From: Tethya wilhelma
Taxonomy: Eukaryota; Porifera; Demospongiae; Tethyida; Tethyidae
DNA: 64,000 nt
Direction of reading: 5' to 3'
Assembly (NCBI GenBank): GCA_964030475.1
Contig: CAXIPT010000004.1
Location: 2,121,327-2,185,326 of the forward strand
The position numbers and the translations under genes are program-made. Under the pieces are notes generated by a model, which worked only from the letters and a program-made list of their open reading frames with translations, searched no databases and was not told the origin of the DNA. This document shows positions 1 to 11,383 of the stretch, in pieces. Numbering within the stretch: the stretch's first letter is position 1; each line of letters begins with the position of its first letter.

Positions 1-65
1 AGTCCTTAACAACGATAGAATTGAATTTTAAACTCACTTTTAATTGCTAGCCGATCACATAATAT

Positions 66-556
66 GTACTCAGTAGGGTGTGCAACATGAAAATTCAACA
101 TTCGACTTTTGAATAACTAATTCATGCAATATGTACAGTAGGTTGAAACTTAAACTAGCGCACCTTCAAACTCCGTTGTCTCCTATCAACAAATGACTTC
201 TGAATTCTTGGTACTAACTACTTTCAACAGAATCAGCCAGATGGTTACCAATAACAGAGGCTTGTTTTAACTCTATCAGAGAATTGGTAAGGCCCTCCTC
301 TAACTAACGCAACATGGAGGGATTCACTTCTCTCTTGCATGTAAGCAAAAATGGCAAATAATTGCGATTTTAGCGGTAAAAAATGCGTAAATTTTGCCGC
401 TGACAATGCAATATGAAACTTACGGTTTTCTTTCACTTCAGCGACAGAGATCAGGAATTGAAGGTGCGCTGGTTTAAGTACCAACTTACTCTACATGTTG
501 CACATATTAATTGTTCAAAAGTCGAAAGCTGATTTTTCATATTGCACACATGTAGT
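66..556. repeat. Foldback (inverted-repeat) MITE-like element
   Basis: The left arm (about 71-168) recurs as an imperfect reverse complement at about 457-556. Matching landmarks are the GCGCACCTTCAA block, the TTCGACTTTTGAA block and the GTGCAACATG block, which appear in mirrored order. The roughly 290-bp centre has no convincing coding potential. The arms of about 100 bp without an ORF fit a non-autonomous foldback element. I did not find a clear target-site duplication. Confidence 0.7.
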
Positions 557-1534
557 CACATAAGTATCATGACATTGTGATCCTGGAAAAATGCCTTGTT
601 GGATGACCAGTCATGACTACAATTAAATTTTTACTTAGAGAAAACACACAGTGTGGTTGTGAATCACTTTGTGACCTTTTCTCTGTATACAGATCAGAAT
701 GGTAAAGATCATCATGACAAAAATCTCAGAATTCTAATCGCGCGTTATACGTTAATCCACGAAGGCCACGCCTATATAGAGATTTGTAGCTGCTGCGCAT
801 GCGCATATCACTTGTGTTGCCTCCTGCTGGGCCATGCAGTGCTGGCAACCCATGGACTGGCAAGTTGCAAGATCACTGATTCAGTTGGCTAACAGTGGAG
901 TAAAGCATAGAAGACAGTCAAAAGAGAGGATGGGGTATGGGCAGGGAATCCAGAAAAATAGCGATTACATGGTAGGAATTTGAAATACGATACGATAAGC
1001 CTAGCTTGCCACACCGCCTTGTTCCAATATATACCTTTTACAGCATTGCCCATTCTTACATGCACTCATTTTTTACTATGACTTGTAGTAGTAGTAGTCT
1101 CAAAGCAGTATAGCATCTACAGGCAAATCAGAAACGGCATCCAGTAATTGAGATGGCTGTTACTCTAGATCAACTCTTATTTAGTGCGCTAAATACTGCA
1201 TGTCAACTTTTCTCAAATTTAGAATTACATGTACAAGAACTATCTTATAATCATGATGACATGTAGAAAGTCAATACAATATAAACTTCAAGTCTCTATA
1301 ATAATATTATTATAATAAAATTCTAATATTATGCAGGAAATACTACACATTGTCATACTGTTCGATCACTTTGATGTCCCGGTCTTATATTTAACTACAG
1401 CAATAAAGTCTAATAAGGCAATCACTACAATTATTGTACTATACTGAGAGTTCCTATACTAATATCATACACACAAGTTATTATTGTACAATTATTAATT
1501 GTAAACCGGGATTAAGAGCGTTGTTTATCATTCC
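557..1534. other. Non-coding stretch, nothing recognised
   Basis: AT-rich sequence with only short ORFs lacking family features. It includes a short GTA/TAG-rich microsatellite near 1083-1100. It lies downstream of the minus-strand gene at 1535-2029 and probably contains its 3' untranslated region. Confidence 0.4.
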
Positions 1535-2029
1535 TCAAGATTGGTATAGTTTGAGATCACAAGATAAAATAAAACTGCCTTGTGGTCCGGGGGTTTCCGG
1601 AACACCTTTCACGTTTGCCTCGTCATCGTCTCCCATGTACATGAACACATTCTCCTGCGTGGCGGTAGAAAGCGTAACAGAACCATCATCTCTCACGGTG
1701 ATCCTCCAATGTCCTCGAGGTCCTGGGTTACCCTGTCGCCCTTGCACATTACCATTATCATTGTACATGTACCAATCCGGCCAACGTTTAGTCGAAATGA
1801 GATAAGGTGAATCATACGATGATACTAGTGGAGTGAAAATGAGCTCTCCCTGTGGTCCAGGCAGGCCATCCCATCCTCTTACATTGCCAATTGCGTTTGA
1901 CTGCATGTAAACGTATTTGTTTGGCCACCGGAGTGTTGAAATTCGAAACACACCTCCTTCAAACGGCAAGGTATATTTTCTAGTAAAGCCATCTGAATCC
2001 TGCATACTCATACGAAGTGTAGAAGCCAT
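1535..2029 (-). CDS. Three-repeat beta-trefoil-like protein, 164 aa, single exon
   Basis: A complete 164-residue ORF starting MASTLRMSMQDSDGF. It holds three internal repeats at about residues 33-66, 80-110 and 125-158. Each repeat has an aromatic strand (KYVYMQ, DWYMYND, NVFMYMG), a G/A-NV-x-G turn, and a PGPQG or PGPRG turn followed by an aromatic or hydrophobic strand. Threefold repeats of about 45 residues without a signal peptide resemble cytosolic beta-trefoil proteins (lectin- or fascin-like). The GPQG motifs occur once per repeat, so this is not a collagen helix. Function is unknown; glycan or ligand binding is a guess from fold. The reading frame has no stops and the repeat structure is conserved, so I consider the gene real. 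Confidence 0.7.
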   Translation of the reverse strand: MASTLRMSMQDSDGFTRKYTLPFEGGVFRISTLRWPNKYVYMQSNAIGNVRGWDGLPGPQGELIFTPLVSSYDSPYLISTKRWPDWYMYNDNGNVQGRQGNPGPRGHWRITVRDDGSVTLSTATQENVFMYMGDDDEANVKGVPETPGPQGSFILSCDLKLYQS

Positions 2030-2207
2030 CTTTGCTTGCTGTAGTATTAATTGTGTGGAGAAAGTAACTTATAAATTTACAGCCTTCACTTTCTGTTTTT
2101 ACACTGGCAACCAAATTTGAAATCAGGTAACAACGTATACGCTAGCGCAACGATAGAGCAACAACTGTGCTGGAATCGCAAGCATAGCAGTATTTATGAT
2201 CACGGAG

Positions 2208-3743
2208 GGATCATAATTAATTAGCGTGAAACGTTGACGTCATGGCCGTATAATACGTACGTACGTACGTACGTGTACGTACGTGTACGTGGCCGTATAC
2301 GCCACTCTAGCCTCGTTCCCAGGCCCAAAAGTGAGGCTTTTTTTGGGCCTGGGGACGAGGCTAACGCCACACACTCTCAGAATTAAGCGCGAGCACAAGT
2401 GGAAATTTCACGTGTACAATGTAGAGGCTAGATTTTTGTTGTATCCATGCTTTTTTCGATCAGTTCATTAATTACAGAGCCAGGTTCTTAAACAATTGTA
2501 AAATAAAAGCATTACAAAGAATAGAAACACAGAAAGCTATACAAAGCCCACCGCATAAAATTAATAATAAAATTAAGTCTTAATGTACCACAAAAATTAA
2601 TAATAAATGCACACATGGTTCACATGGCACTTTTAAACAAACCCGCGAACTTCAAGCTGGTACAACTTGGAAAGTTAAACACCGTCAATGGACCAGAATG
2701 GCCCATGCCATAATAGGGATACCTATAATAATTATATAAGTCAAATAATGTTTTGCAAATATTATTAACCAGTTTTTGAAGTTTTCCTATAATAGTATTC
2801 TGCATGTATTCATATTAACTTAGTTTTTAAGCTTTCTGCCAATAAAATTTAATATTAAAATCATGAATGTGTGTTTATAATGAGCTATTATGAGCACTGA
2901 CTCTGTGGCAAAGTTAAGCACTGACTCTATGAATTAACACACTATACAGTCATAATATTTATCATACAGGTCACCTAGGTTTCCTATGGCTATGTGTGGT
3001 GTACGTACTATGGTTATCCAAAGTGCACTGACTCTGTGACCACACAAAGCTAAGCATTGACTCTGTGAACTCACAAAGTTAAGCACAGACTCTGTGAACC
3101 GTGACATAATTAATATACATAAATTTTAATTGTACAGGTTACCTAGGTTCCTATAGTTATGTGTGATGTACTATTCTGGTTATCCAAAGTGCACTTATAT
3201 ACTCTGTGAACACACAATTTGAAAGTTAAGCACTGACTAAGTATGTGAACACACAATACATACAATATTATCGTACAGGTTACCTATAGGTTTCTTATGG
3301 TTATGTGTAGTGTATAATATACTCTGACTCTGTGACCATGCACACAAAGCTAAGCACTGACTCTGTGACCACACAAAGCTAAGCACTGACTCTGTGACCA
3401 CACAAAGTCAAGCGCTGACTCTGTGAACACGGCACACAAAGTCAAGCGCTGACTCTGTGAACATGCACACAATACATAAAATAATGTTTATCGTACATTG
3501 TCAGGTTACCTAGGTTTCCTATGGTTATATGTGTGGTGTTATCCAAAGTGCATGCGCACTGACTCTCTGAATGCACAAAGTTAAGCACAGACTCAGTGAA
3601 AACACAATACATGAATGTTGTTTATCTTACAGGTTACCTAGGTTTCCTATAATAGTTATGTGTAGTGTACCAAAGTGCACTGACTCTGTGACCACACAAA
3701 GCTAAGCACTTACCGTCTAGGAACACACAAAGTTAAGCACTGA
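2208..3743. repeat. Satellite-rich block, copy A
   Basis: Begins at GGATCATAATTAATTAGCGT, contains an (ACGT)n microsatellite near 2250-2290, then an array of about 30-bp units of the type CACTGACTCTGTGACCACAC / AAAGCTAAG. These are interspersed with a longer recurring unit carrying CAGGTTACCTAGGTTTCCTA. It ends at a single N (3744). Nearly the whole block recurs at 4477-5950 with small indels, for example about 10 bp missing near 4665. No gene is visible; ORFs here are by-products of repeats. Confidence 0.85.
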
Positions 3744-3744
3744 N

Positions 3745-4475
3745 CCCATTTCATTTTGCTGCAAGTAATATTTGACACCTGGCCCCTCCCACCCCATGCT
3801 CACAACTTCTGAGTTCATTTAAGAGATTCCCTGGAAACTGGAAAGGATCTAATTATAGGTTGCTCACAACTATATATCTTGTTTGAATACTGTACAACTT
3901 GCACACACTGATTTGAGTTATAGAGGCCATCTGGTGTGTCTGTCTTAAGGTAATGACAATTTCTCTCAGTTGCACACAGCTATCATTTTTGTTCATTCTC
4001 TTTGCAATATATTTGCTACTACATGTGCCTGAACCTCTGGAGGTCATCTTGTGCAACTGCACATGTCATTAAAAGGGAAGTGATGATTCAATGATATCAT
4101 GACTCATTTTTATTAAATGCTCTTTCTACAACATACATACATACTTTCAAGTTAACAAGTCATCTTGTAGTTGGTTCCAGTGCTTGGTAAGAACTTTTTT
4201 AAGTTGCTCACTATCCTGTTAAAATTTAATCTGTACGAACACACACACTGCCTTTGAGTTACGGAGGCTATCTTGTGTGTCTGTGGCCAAGGTAATATAA
4301 CAATCTCTCGATTGTACACAGCTAATAATTTTATTCCTTTTTTTCCACAATATCAGGTTCACTATGATGTGTGCATGAACCTCTGGAGGTCATCTTGTGC
4401 AACTGCACATGCCATTATTAAGGGAAGGATTGTTAATGATTCATGACTTTTATTCTTGTTGAAATTTAATTCTCT
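3745..4475. other. Unplaced-looking contig segment with a diverged internal duplication
   Basis: Flanked on both sides by single Ns (3744, 4476). Contains two diverged tandem units at about 3897-4120 and 4237-4470. Both carry GGAGGTCATCTTGTGCAACT and a following GCACATG-CATTA stretch. No coding region is supported. The piece shares no obvious sequence with the satellite blocks on either side. Confidence 0.6.
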
Positions 4476-4476
4476 N

Positions 4477-6180
4477 GGATCATAATTAATTAGCGTGAAA
4501 CGTTGACGTCATGGCCGTATATACGTACGTACGTACGTGTACGTACGTGTACGTGGCCGTATACGCCACACTAGCCTCGTTCCCAGGCCCAAAAGTGAGG
4601 CTTTTTTTGGGCCTGGGGACGAGGCTAACGCCACACACTCTCAGAATTAAGCGCGAGCACAAGTGGGTGTACAATGTAGAGGCTAGATTTTTGTTGTATC
4701 CATGCTTTTTTCGATCAGTTCATTAATTACAGAGCCGGGTTCTTAAACAATTGTAAAATAAAAGCATTACAAAGAATAGAAACACAGAAAGCTATACAAA
4801 GCCCACCGCATAAAATTAATAATAAAATTAAGTCTTAATGTACCACAAAAATTAATAATAAATGCACACATGGTTCACATGGCACTTTTAAACAAACCCG
4901 TGAACTTCAAGCTGGTACAACTTGGACCGTCAATGGACAAGAATGGCCCATGCCATATAGGGATACCTATAATAATTATATAAGTCAAATAATGTTTGCA
5001 AATATTATTAACCAGTTTTTGAAGTTTTCCTATAGTATTCTGTATTCATATTAACTTAGTTTTTAAGCTTTCTGCCAATAAAATTTAATATTAAAATCAT
5101 GAATGTGTGTTTATAATGAGCTATTATGAGCACTGACTCTGTGGCAAAGTTAAGCACTGACTCTATGAATTAACACACTATACAGTCATAATATTTACTA
5201 GTCATACAGGTCACCTAGGTTTCCTATGGCTATGTGTGGTGTACGTACTATGGTTATCCAAAGTGCACTGACTCTGTGACCACACAAAGCTAAGCATTGA
5301 CTCTGTGAACTCACAAAGTTAAGCACAGACTCTGTGAACCGTGACATAATTAATATACATAAATGTTAATTGTACAGGTTACCTAGGTTCCTATAGTTAT
5401 GTGTGATGTACTATTCTGGTTATCCAAAGTGCACTTATACTCTGTGAACACACAATTTGAAAGTTAAGCACTGACTATGTGAACACACAATACATACAAT
5501 ATTATCGTACAGGTTACCTATAGGTTTCTTATGGTTATGTGTAGTGTATACTATACTCTGACTCTGTGACCATGCACACAAAGCTAAGCACTGACTCTGT
5601 GACCACACAAAGCTAAGCACTGACTCTGTGACCACACAAAGTCAAGCGCTGACTCTGTGAACACACAATACATAAAATAATGTTTATCGTACATTGTCAG
5701 GTTACCTAGGTTTCCTATGGTTATATGTGTGGTGTTATCCAAAGTGCATGCGCACTGACTCTCTGAATGCACAAAGTTAAGCACAGACTCAGTGAAAAAA
5801 CAATACATGAATGTTGTTTATCTTACAGGTTACCTAGGTTTCCTATAATAGTTATGTGTAGTGTACTATGGTTATCCAAAGTGCACTGACTCTGTGACCA
5901 CACAAAGCTAAGCACTTACCGTCTAGGAACACACAAAGTTAAGCACTGACTCTAGAGTCAGTGCTTAACTTTGTGTGTTCCTAGACGGTGCAAAAGTGCA
6001 CTGACTCTGTGACCACACAAAGCTAAGCACTTACCGTCTAGGAACACACAAAGTTAAGCACTGACTCTAGGAACACACAAAGTTAAGCACTGACTCTAGA
6101 GTCAGTGCTTAACTTTGTGTGTTCCTAGACGGTAAGCTTTGTGTGTTCACAGATCTGTGAACACACAAAGCTAAGCAATG
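4477..6180. repeat. Satellite-rich block, copy B, with terminal palindromes
   Basis: Repeats 2208-3743 almost base for base after the N at 4476, including the (ACGT)n tract, then continues past the point where copy A is cut. The extension at 5917-6140 contains perfect palindromes centred on GACTCTAGAGTC, with arms reading AAGTTAAGCACTGACTCTAG and its complement and a further arm holding CCTAGACGGT. This looks like an allelic or tandem copy of the same locus. Confidence 0.85.
5917..6140. repeat. Head-to-head satellite palindromes
   Basis: Two inverted junctions of the 30-bp satellite unit, centred near 5954 and 6101. Each has arms of about 35 bp or more that are near-perfect reverse complements. 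Such arms can form cruciforms and can also arise from template switching. Confidence 0.75.
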
Positions 6181-6569
6181 CATGCAACCATCATTTGCCA
6201 TAGGTAGAGCTATCCACGTGGCATTAATGCGCATGCGCATTAGCCTAATAGTACTGCTACTCAAGCTTTTTGTAAGTACTTACTAAGTCCCTGACATAGT
6301 CTCCTCACTTTAGTGTTGAAAAAAGTGAATGAACAAGTATAGTAAAAATTTCATAAAAATTACAGTGTAGGAATGGGCAGTGCGGTAAAAAGTACAAGGA
6401 AACAAGGCATGTCGCAATTTCGGCACATGACTACTTCATTTTATGCTCTAGTAGAGTATTGAGGATTAACTAAAACAAAATTGCCTAGATTGCCTGCTAT
6501 ACTTTGCCCCACTTATAGCTAGCTAACAATTAAGTTCCACACGCCAATTAATCCATTGGCACTCCCTGT

Positions 6570-7336
6570 TAGGCCTTGATAGATTATGCTAAAGACTCTG
6601 CCTATTTTTCTTTTCTTTTATGCTCAAAGAATGGCCCAATTATGTTCCCAAATCTGCATATTATGCTCCTCAAGTTGTCTATTATGCTTATTACTACCAA
6701 ATACCTACCAACATGCCACATGCAACATGCCACATGCAACATGCAACATACGACATGCAACATACGACATGCGACATGCGACATGCGACATACGACATGC
6801 GACATGCGACATATGACAATCGACATACGACATACGATATTAGGCCTTGATGGATTATGCTGTAGACTCTGCCTGTTTTTCTTTCTTTATACTCAAAGAA
6901 TGGCTCAATTATGCTTCAAAATCTGCCTATTATGCTTCTCAAGTTGTCCATTATGCTAATTACTACCAATATAATTTTATGTCGCAGAAATTATCAATTT
7001 TTGATGAGCAGAAGCACAAGCAAATTAAAGACCATTATGATAGTTATGTGTTTCTGTAGTTAATTCACATTTTGTGAGTTAACTTGCTTCATCAATACAA
7101 CACTAAAGAATGTGTAACGGATAATACTGTGACTGCTGAAACAGTCGGAGACTATATAATTTATTATATACACCGTGGCAGAGCATTCACTCCAGTTAGG
7201 TGTTGTTATTCCAACAAAATACCAGTCTATTATGCTGGAATGGTCACAAAATTCAGCCTATTATGCTAGCATAATTCTTGATTCTCAAGAGTACCATTAT
7301 GCTCAAAATTATGCTGGCATAATCTATCAAGGCCTA
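6570..7336. mobile_element. Nested TIR element, probable 9-bp target duplication
   Basis: Terminal inverted repeats of 20 bp (TAGGCCTTGATAGATTATGC) lie at both ends. ACTCCCTGT occurs immediately outside the left end and, after one extra T, outside the right end, consistent with a 9-10-bp target-site duplication. A second internal copy of the left end starts at 6843. No transposase is encoded. The duplication length would fit Mutator-like or related superfamilies, but no enzyme supports that. Confidence 0.65.
6712..6838. repeat. Minisatellite (ACATGCGACATACG-type units)
   Basis: Tandem degenerate 7-mers of the form ACATGCG / ACATACG / ACATGCA inside the nested element. The ORFs translated through it (ATCNMQHAT-like strings) are repeat artefacts. 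Confidence 0.85.
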
Positions 7337-7819
7337 TACTCCCTGTCAGTAATCCAACCATAAGGTGCAGCATAATGATTGGCATGCATGATCTAGGAAT
7401 TCATTTTATCTAGGCATGTACAACATTGTTTGAAGCATATCAATATTTATTTTTATATGACAGGATGTATGAGGAATCAAAAATGAATATAAAATGAAGT
7501 AGTCTTGTGCCGAAATTGCGACATGCCTTGTTTCCTTACTTTTTACCGCTCTGCCCATTCCTATACACTATAATTTTTTATGAAATTTTTACTATAATAC
7601 TTGTTATTAATTTGTTTAAGAGGGCTTCTGAGCAAGTTTGAAGCTTAATTTTAATTTTGTTTTGCGTGTTACTAGTTATACAAGTCAGCCAGATCACTCG
7701 CCTCTCATGCACTGATTCACTCCAGCAGTACTAGTGGTATTAATCAGCACTGTGGGAAAAAAGAAAAAAAAAAAAAAAAACTCATAAAGTACAAAATTTT
7801 TCTCAATGTAGTTATATAT

Positions 7820-8089
7820 TCAAATTACATTTGCACAGGATAAGTCAGAGCCTTGGCCTTCGTGAAATAAATACGATTGCCCTCCAAGGCGACAACATTC
7901 ACTGGCAGACTTTACAGTGACAGGAATTGTTGCATCTTGGCAATCACGCAGAATGAAACAGTATACTTGTTGTGTATCTAAAATAATAATGGGAAGAAAG
8001 ATTATAATAATATGTAAGTATGAAGATGAGATTGAACTAGTTGTGATCTGGCACACACACACATGCATGCACACATACATGCACACACA

Positions 8090-8147
<58 letters not shown>

Positions 8148-8207
8148 NNNNNNNNNNNNNNNNNNNNNNNNNNNNNNNNNNNNNNNNNNNNNNNNNNNNN
8201 NNNNNNN

Positions 8208-8250
<43 letters not shown>

Positions 8251-9100
8251 TTAATACCTGAAGTTTCATGAGCATCTCTAGGATCTATAGAGGGTAGAAA
8301 CACAACAAATGACTTTAAAACAGATACAAATATGTAGGATTGTGCACGCACATAGGCAGACAAATACATATGGTAAAGCTAGTAGATATCGATGCCTGCA
8401 TGCCTATAATTGGTACATTTTTAAGTTGGGAAAGTTTGTTTTAAAATATTAATTTTGTGTACTAAGGAATTTTCATGCTTGCAAGGCACGTGTTATAATT
8501 TCATACCTAGAAAACGATTGCATTCATGACAAGTCTCACTTTCTACATCAACATACGACCGGCCACGCTCACCAACACAACATTGTCTTTCAGTGGACGA
8601 TGCTGCCAAATATTCAGTACAATCTTCTTCACTGAAACAAAAGAATGGTGGTCCATCCTGAACCTCTATAAGGAGAATGTTACATATTATTTATTTGAAA
8701 AACATCTTAAATCGAAAATAACCTAAAAATAAAAATATTTTTGGTATACACAAACACAATACAGTGAAAGCATTAAATTTGCTATTGACTATATACCAAT
8801 AGCAGCTGCAATGTTTAACAGGGATATCCATAATACAGTATGAATAGTCATGAAACTCAAATGGAACCTTCTTTCCTAGAAATAAATAGCAATAAAACTG
8901 AGCTATGTCGAGATATACATACGGAAAATTTCATGAAATAAAACTTCTACGGATGGAGCTTAATCCATGAAAACCGCAAAAGTTAAACCCCATGAAACTT
9001 TCCTGCTGTACTTACTTTGATTGAATACCATTGGATATCCAGCCAGTATGAATACTGCAGTTGTTATCAATAGCACCTTTGATGCTTTCATCACTGTCAT
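7820..9100 (-). CDS. Small secreted Cys-rich protein, four exons
   Basis: Reconstructed by hand from splice sites on the minus strand. Exon 1 is 9016-9100 (donor GTAAGT), exon 2 is 8507-8665, exon 3 is 8258-8284 (27 bp), and exon 4 is 7820-7977 ending in TGA. All three introns are phase 1 and the joined frame is open, giving about 142 residues. Residues 1-22 or so form a signal peptide (MTVMKASKVLLITTAVFILA). The mature part has two similar Cys modules, each with a CF..xDC start and a CC-x(2-4)-G-x-SY core (QCCVGERGRSY and ECCRLGGQSY). The repeated module suggests a secreted domain duplicated by exon shuffling. I do not recognise a named family. The (CA)n tract with a 60-N gap lies in the intron between exons 3 and 4. 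Confidence 0.72.
8052..8248. repeat. (CA)n microsatellite with a 60-bp assembly gap
   Basis: A long CA tract with N at 8148-8207. It sits in the last intron of the secreted Cys-rich gene. The VCVCVC and THTHTH ORFs across it are artefacts. Confidence 0.95.
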
Positions 9101-10101
9101 AACTGCAGACGGCTTTGAAAAGTAGAACAAGATTTAAATTTGCAAGTCCACAACAACATTAAACCTGGATGAAAAAATAGCCACTTTACTTAAAATGTCA
9201 ACTTATAATATGCTTATATAAACGAAATTTTACTACTAATAATTATTAGTATTAAAAATTAAATTTATTAGCACAATAATGAGTGTACTTTCTTATAAGA
9301 ATGTAGACCTTTGATTAGTTTACAACTCTTATGCTTGTAGCTATTCATGTACATGTAGGCAGATCAGTTAAGGAACTGAACCATTTGTACTCTAAACAAG
9401 AAAGCCTGAAGTTACAAACACAACTCAGTGTTTTTCTTTGATTAACTCAATTAGGTCTCTCTTTGCTTGTAACGTAAAGTACTTTTAATTGCCCTTGTAG
9501 AGAATAGCCAAGTGTATCTGGGATATCTCCCTTCATCACACTTGCCTAGAGTCTATCTGGTTTGAGAATGCTGGTAGAAAAAAATCGGGTAACTTTCTTA
9601 TTATCAAACCGATTAAAAATTTCAAGCACCATTGGAAAGTGCTCATTCTCCCCATTCTTTTGACTGCTTTTCCAGCTTCCTATGCCTTACCAGTCAAAAG
9701 TTAGCCATTAATTTTAGTCCCATAAGAAAAGTATTGCATGAATTTTAGTATTTCACTTCCAGTGGCATTTCAAACCATGGCCAGATGGAGCAGTCTGCAG
9801 TATTAAAAACCCACTTTTTTACAAACTTTCTCAAGGACATCACAGAAGTAGGTCTTTACTTGGATACTACCACAGATTGTGACTTTTCCCTCATGAATAG
9901 TGGCTTTGGCCATGAATAAAGGGAGAACATTAATGATTTCTTTGCAAACTGTGTTCGCTGGGCATGAATGAAGGGAGAATTAACCATAAACTGTGTTCAC
10001 TAGTTAAAGAAAGTGCCAGAGCCAACTTGAAGGTGCCTTGCGTGAAAAGCTGTTTGGCAGGTGTGTATTGTGTCAGTTCAGTAACTTTTACAACTTTGTA
10101 G
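9101..10101. other. Non-coding stretch upstream of the secreted-protein gene
   Basis: AT-rich, with no supported ORF. It should contain the promoter of the gene ending at 9100. A short internal duplication (ATGAATAAAGGGAGAA / ATGAATGAAGGGAGAA with AAACTGTGTTC following each) lies at about 9913-10012. Confidence 0.4.
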
Positions 10102-10255
10102 CAATCTCACTAGCCAGACTTCCTGCAAAAAATGTAAGAGTCTGGCTGAGCAAGACTATTATTAGGCGCCTAGGCTAACTACTATGATACACATGTACAC
10201 TAGTCTCGCTAGCCAGACTCTCTGCAAAAATGGGAGAGTCTGGCTAGCGAGACTA
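10102..10255. repeat. Two short hairpin MITEs side by side
   Basis: 10102-10157 and 10200-10255 are related hairpins. The second is nearly perfect: TAGTCTCGCTAGCCAGACTC pairs with its complement across a loop of about 10 bases containing TGCAAAAATG. The first has the same arms with more mismatches. Each copy is about 55 bp. Confidence 0.8.
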
Positions 10256-10937
10256 GATACACACCTTACTCACCATGCATACATTCTAATAAAGTGGGAG
10301 AGGCCTGTGGTAGCGGAGCCCCACTAGAGAACATGGTGACAAGAAGCTGCAATGAGAATGTACAGACATGTGCAACTATTGTTGTAGCTGTGAAAACCAT
10401 ACTGATGATCTGTCACAAATTAGCTCCTATTTGCAGATATTTACAACACCTACACAAACTGAAGACTAAGCTCACGTTGTCGGTAATCTCTCTAGTTGGT
10501 CCTAACCATTCTCCAATACCTCCAGTAACCAGTACGTAGCTGCTTTTACAAGGCGCCATAGACCACGAGTACTTGGCTAGCAAGAAAAATTGTGGTGCGC
10601 TTTTTTTAGAATTGCTATTGTGCCTAGTCAGCAAAAAATATGTAAGAACTTATGGAAAAAAATCCCTGAAATTTTCCCTGCACGTGTACAACTAGCCTGT
10701 ATAAAAAGGATATTTGGAGAATACAAAGACGTTGCTTAGGCGATAAAAGAGAGAAGACAAAAGATACCAAAATCGAGGGAAGAAAGAAGAGTCCCCAAAA
10801 TTTGAAAATTGGTGATAATTTGATCAATTTTTGACTCAGCTGGGCTCCTGAAAGAGAGACAGAGATGTTTCACAAGCCATTCAGGATAAAATCAAACACA
10901 ACCACCAAGAACTCTGAGAGGTAGGATGGAAAATGGG

Positions 10938-11043
10938 ATCATGTAGGATATCCGACTCCCTAGCCCTAGCCCTAGCCCTAGCCCTAGCCCTAGCACTAGC
11001 CCTAGCCCTAGCCTTAGCCCTAGAGTCGGATATCCTACATGAC
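10938..11043. repeat. (CCCTAG)n tract enclosed by a 20-bp inverted repeat
   Basis: About 11 units of CCCTAG with a few variants lie at 10957-11023. They are flanked by ATCATGTAGGATATCCGACT on the left (from 10938) and its reverse complement on the right (11024-11043). The hexamer resembles the metazoan telomere repeat CCCTAA but differs at the last base. ORFs reading ALALAL or ARARAR are artefacts. Confidence 0.85.
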
Positions 11044-11327
11044 CCGGAAAATGTTAATCCTGAATACAGAAATACTGCATTATATACTGTGCAGCAATAC
11101 ATGATTTGTAAAAGTGTTCTATGTGTGCTCGTGTATACCATATCTCATACTGTGACAGTAGCAGTGCTGTTATGGTGTACATGTGTGTTAATGTTCTGTT
11201 GTTTGTAAAAAGTACACTGTCAGTGTAATAATGGGTTGTTAAAGGTACTGTTTCGCTTACTGTATAAACTTTAGTTTCCTACTGAATACATGTGTACTCA
11301 TGCAAGACACATACACATGTAGACTTC

Positions 11328-11330
<3 letters not shown>

Positions 11331-11383
<53 letters not shown>

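Larger units (their letters stand above)
6332..7605. mobile_element. Outer inverted-repeat element (host of a nested insertion)
   Basis: The arm at about 6332-6452 (AACAAGTAT ... GGAATGGGCAG ... CATGTCGCAATTTCGGCACA) returns in reverse complement at about 7487-7605. The arms are about 115 bp, imperfect but unmistakable. The interior is mostly occupied by a second element (6570-7336). No transposase ORF is present, so it is non-autonomous. Confidence 0.75.

Noticed and set aside
1434..1810. Plus-strand ORFs over the three-repeat protein gene
   Set aside because: They are opposite-strand shadows. The minus-strand frame has clear threefold internal symmetry; these do not.
1580..1990. Collagen-like call for the GPQG-containing protein
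   Set aside because: Only one GPxG turn per 45-residue repeat; there is no Gly-X-Y triplet run.
2880..6180. CRISPR-like array in the regular 30-bp repeats
   Set aside because: The repeats are contiguous or separated by other repeats rather than unique equal-length spacers, and the genome is clearly eukaryotic.
6576..6959. ORFs with HATCNMQHAT-like repeats
   Set aside because: Translation of the ACATGCG minisatellite.
7820..8369. VCVCVC / THTHTH proteins
   Set aside because: Translation of a CA microsatellite with an N gap. Only the exon parts at 7820-7977 and 8258-8284 are supported.
10957..11023. True interstitial telomere
   Set aside because: The unit is CCCTAG, not CCCTAA, and it is enclosed by an inverted repeat.
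10881..11208. ALALAL / ARARAR repeat proteins
   Set aside because: Produced by the (CCCTAG)n array on either strand.
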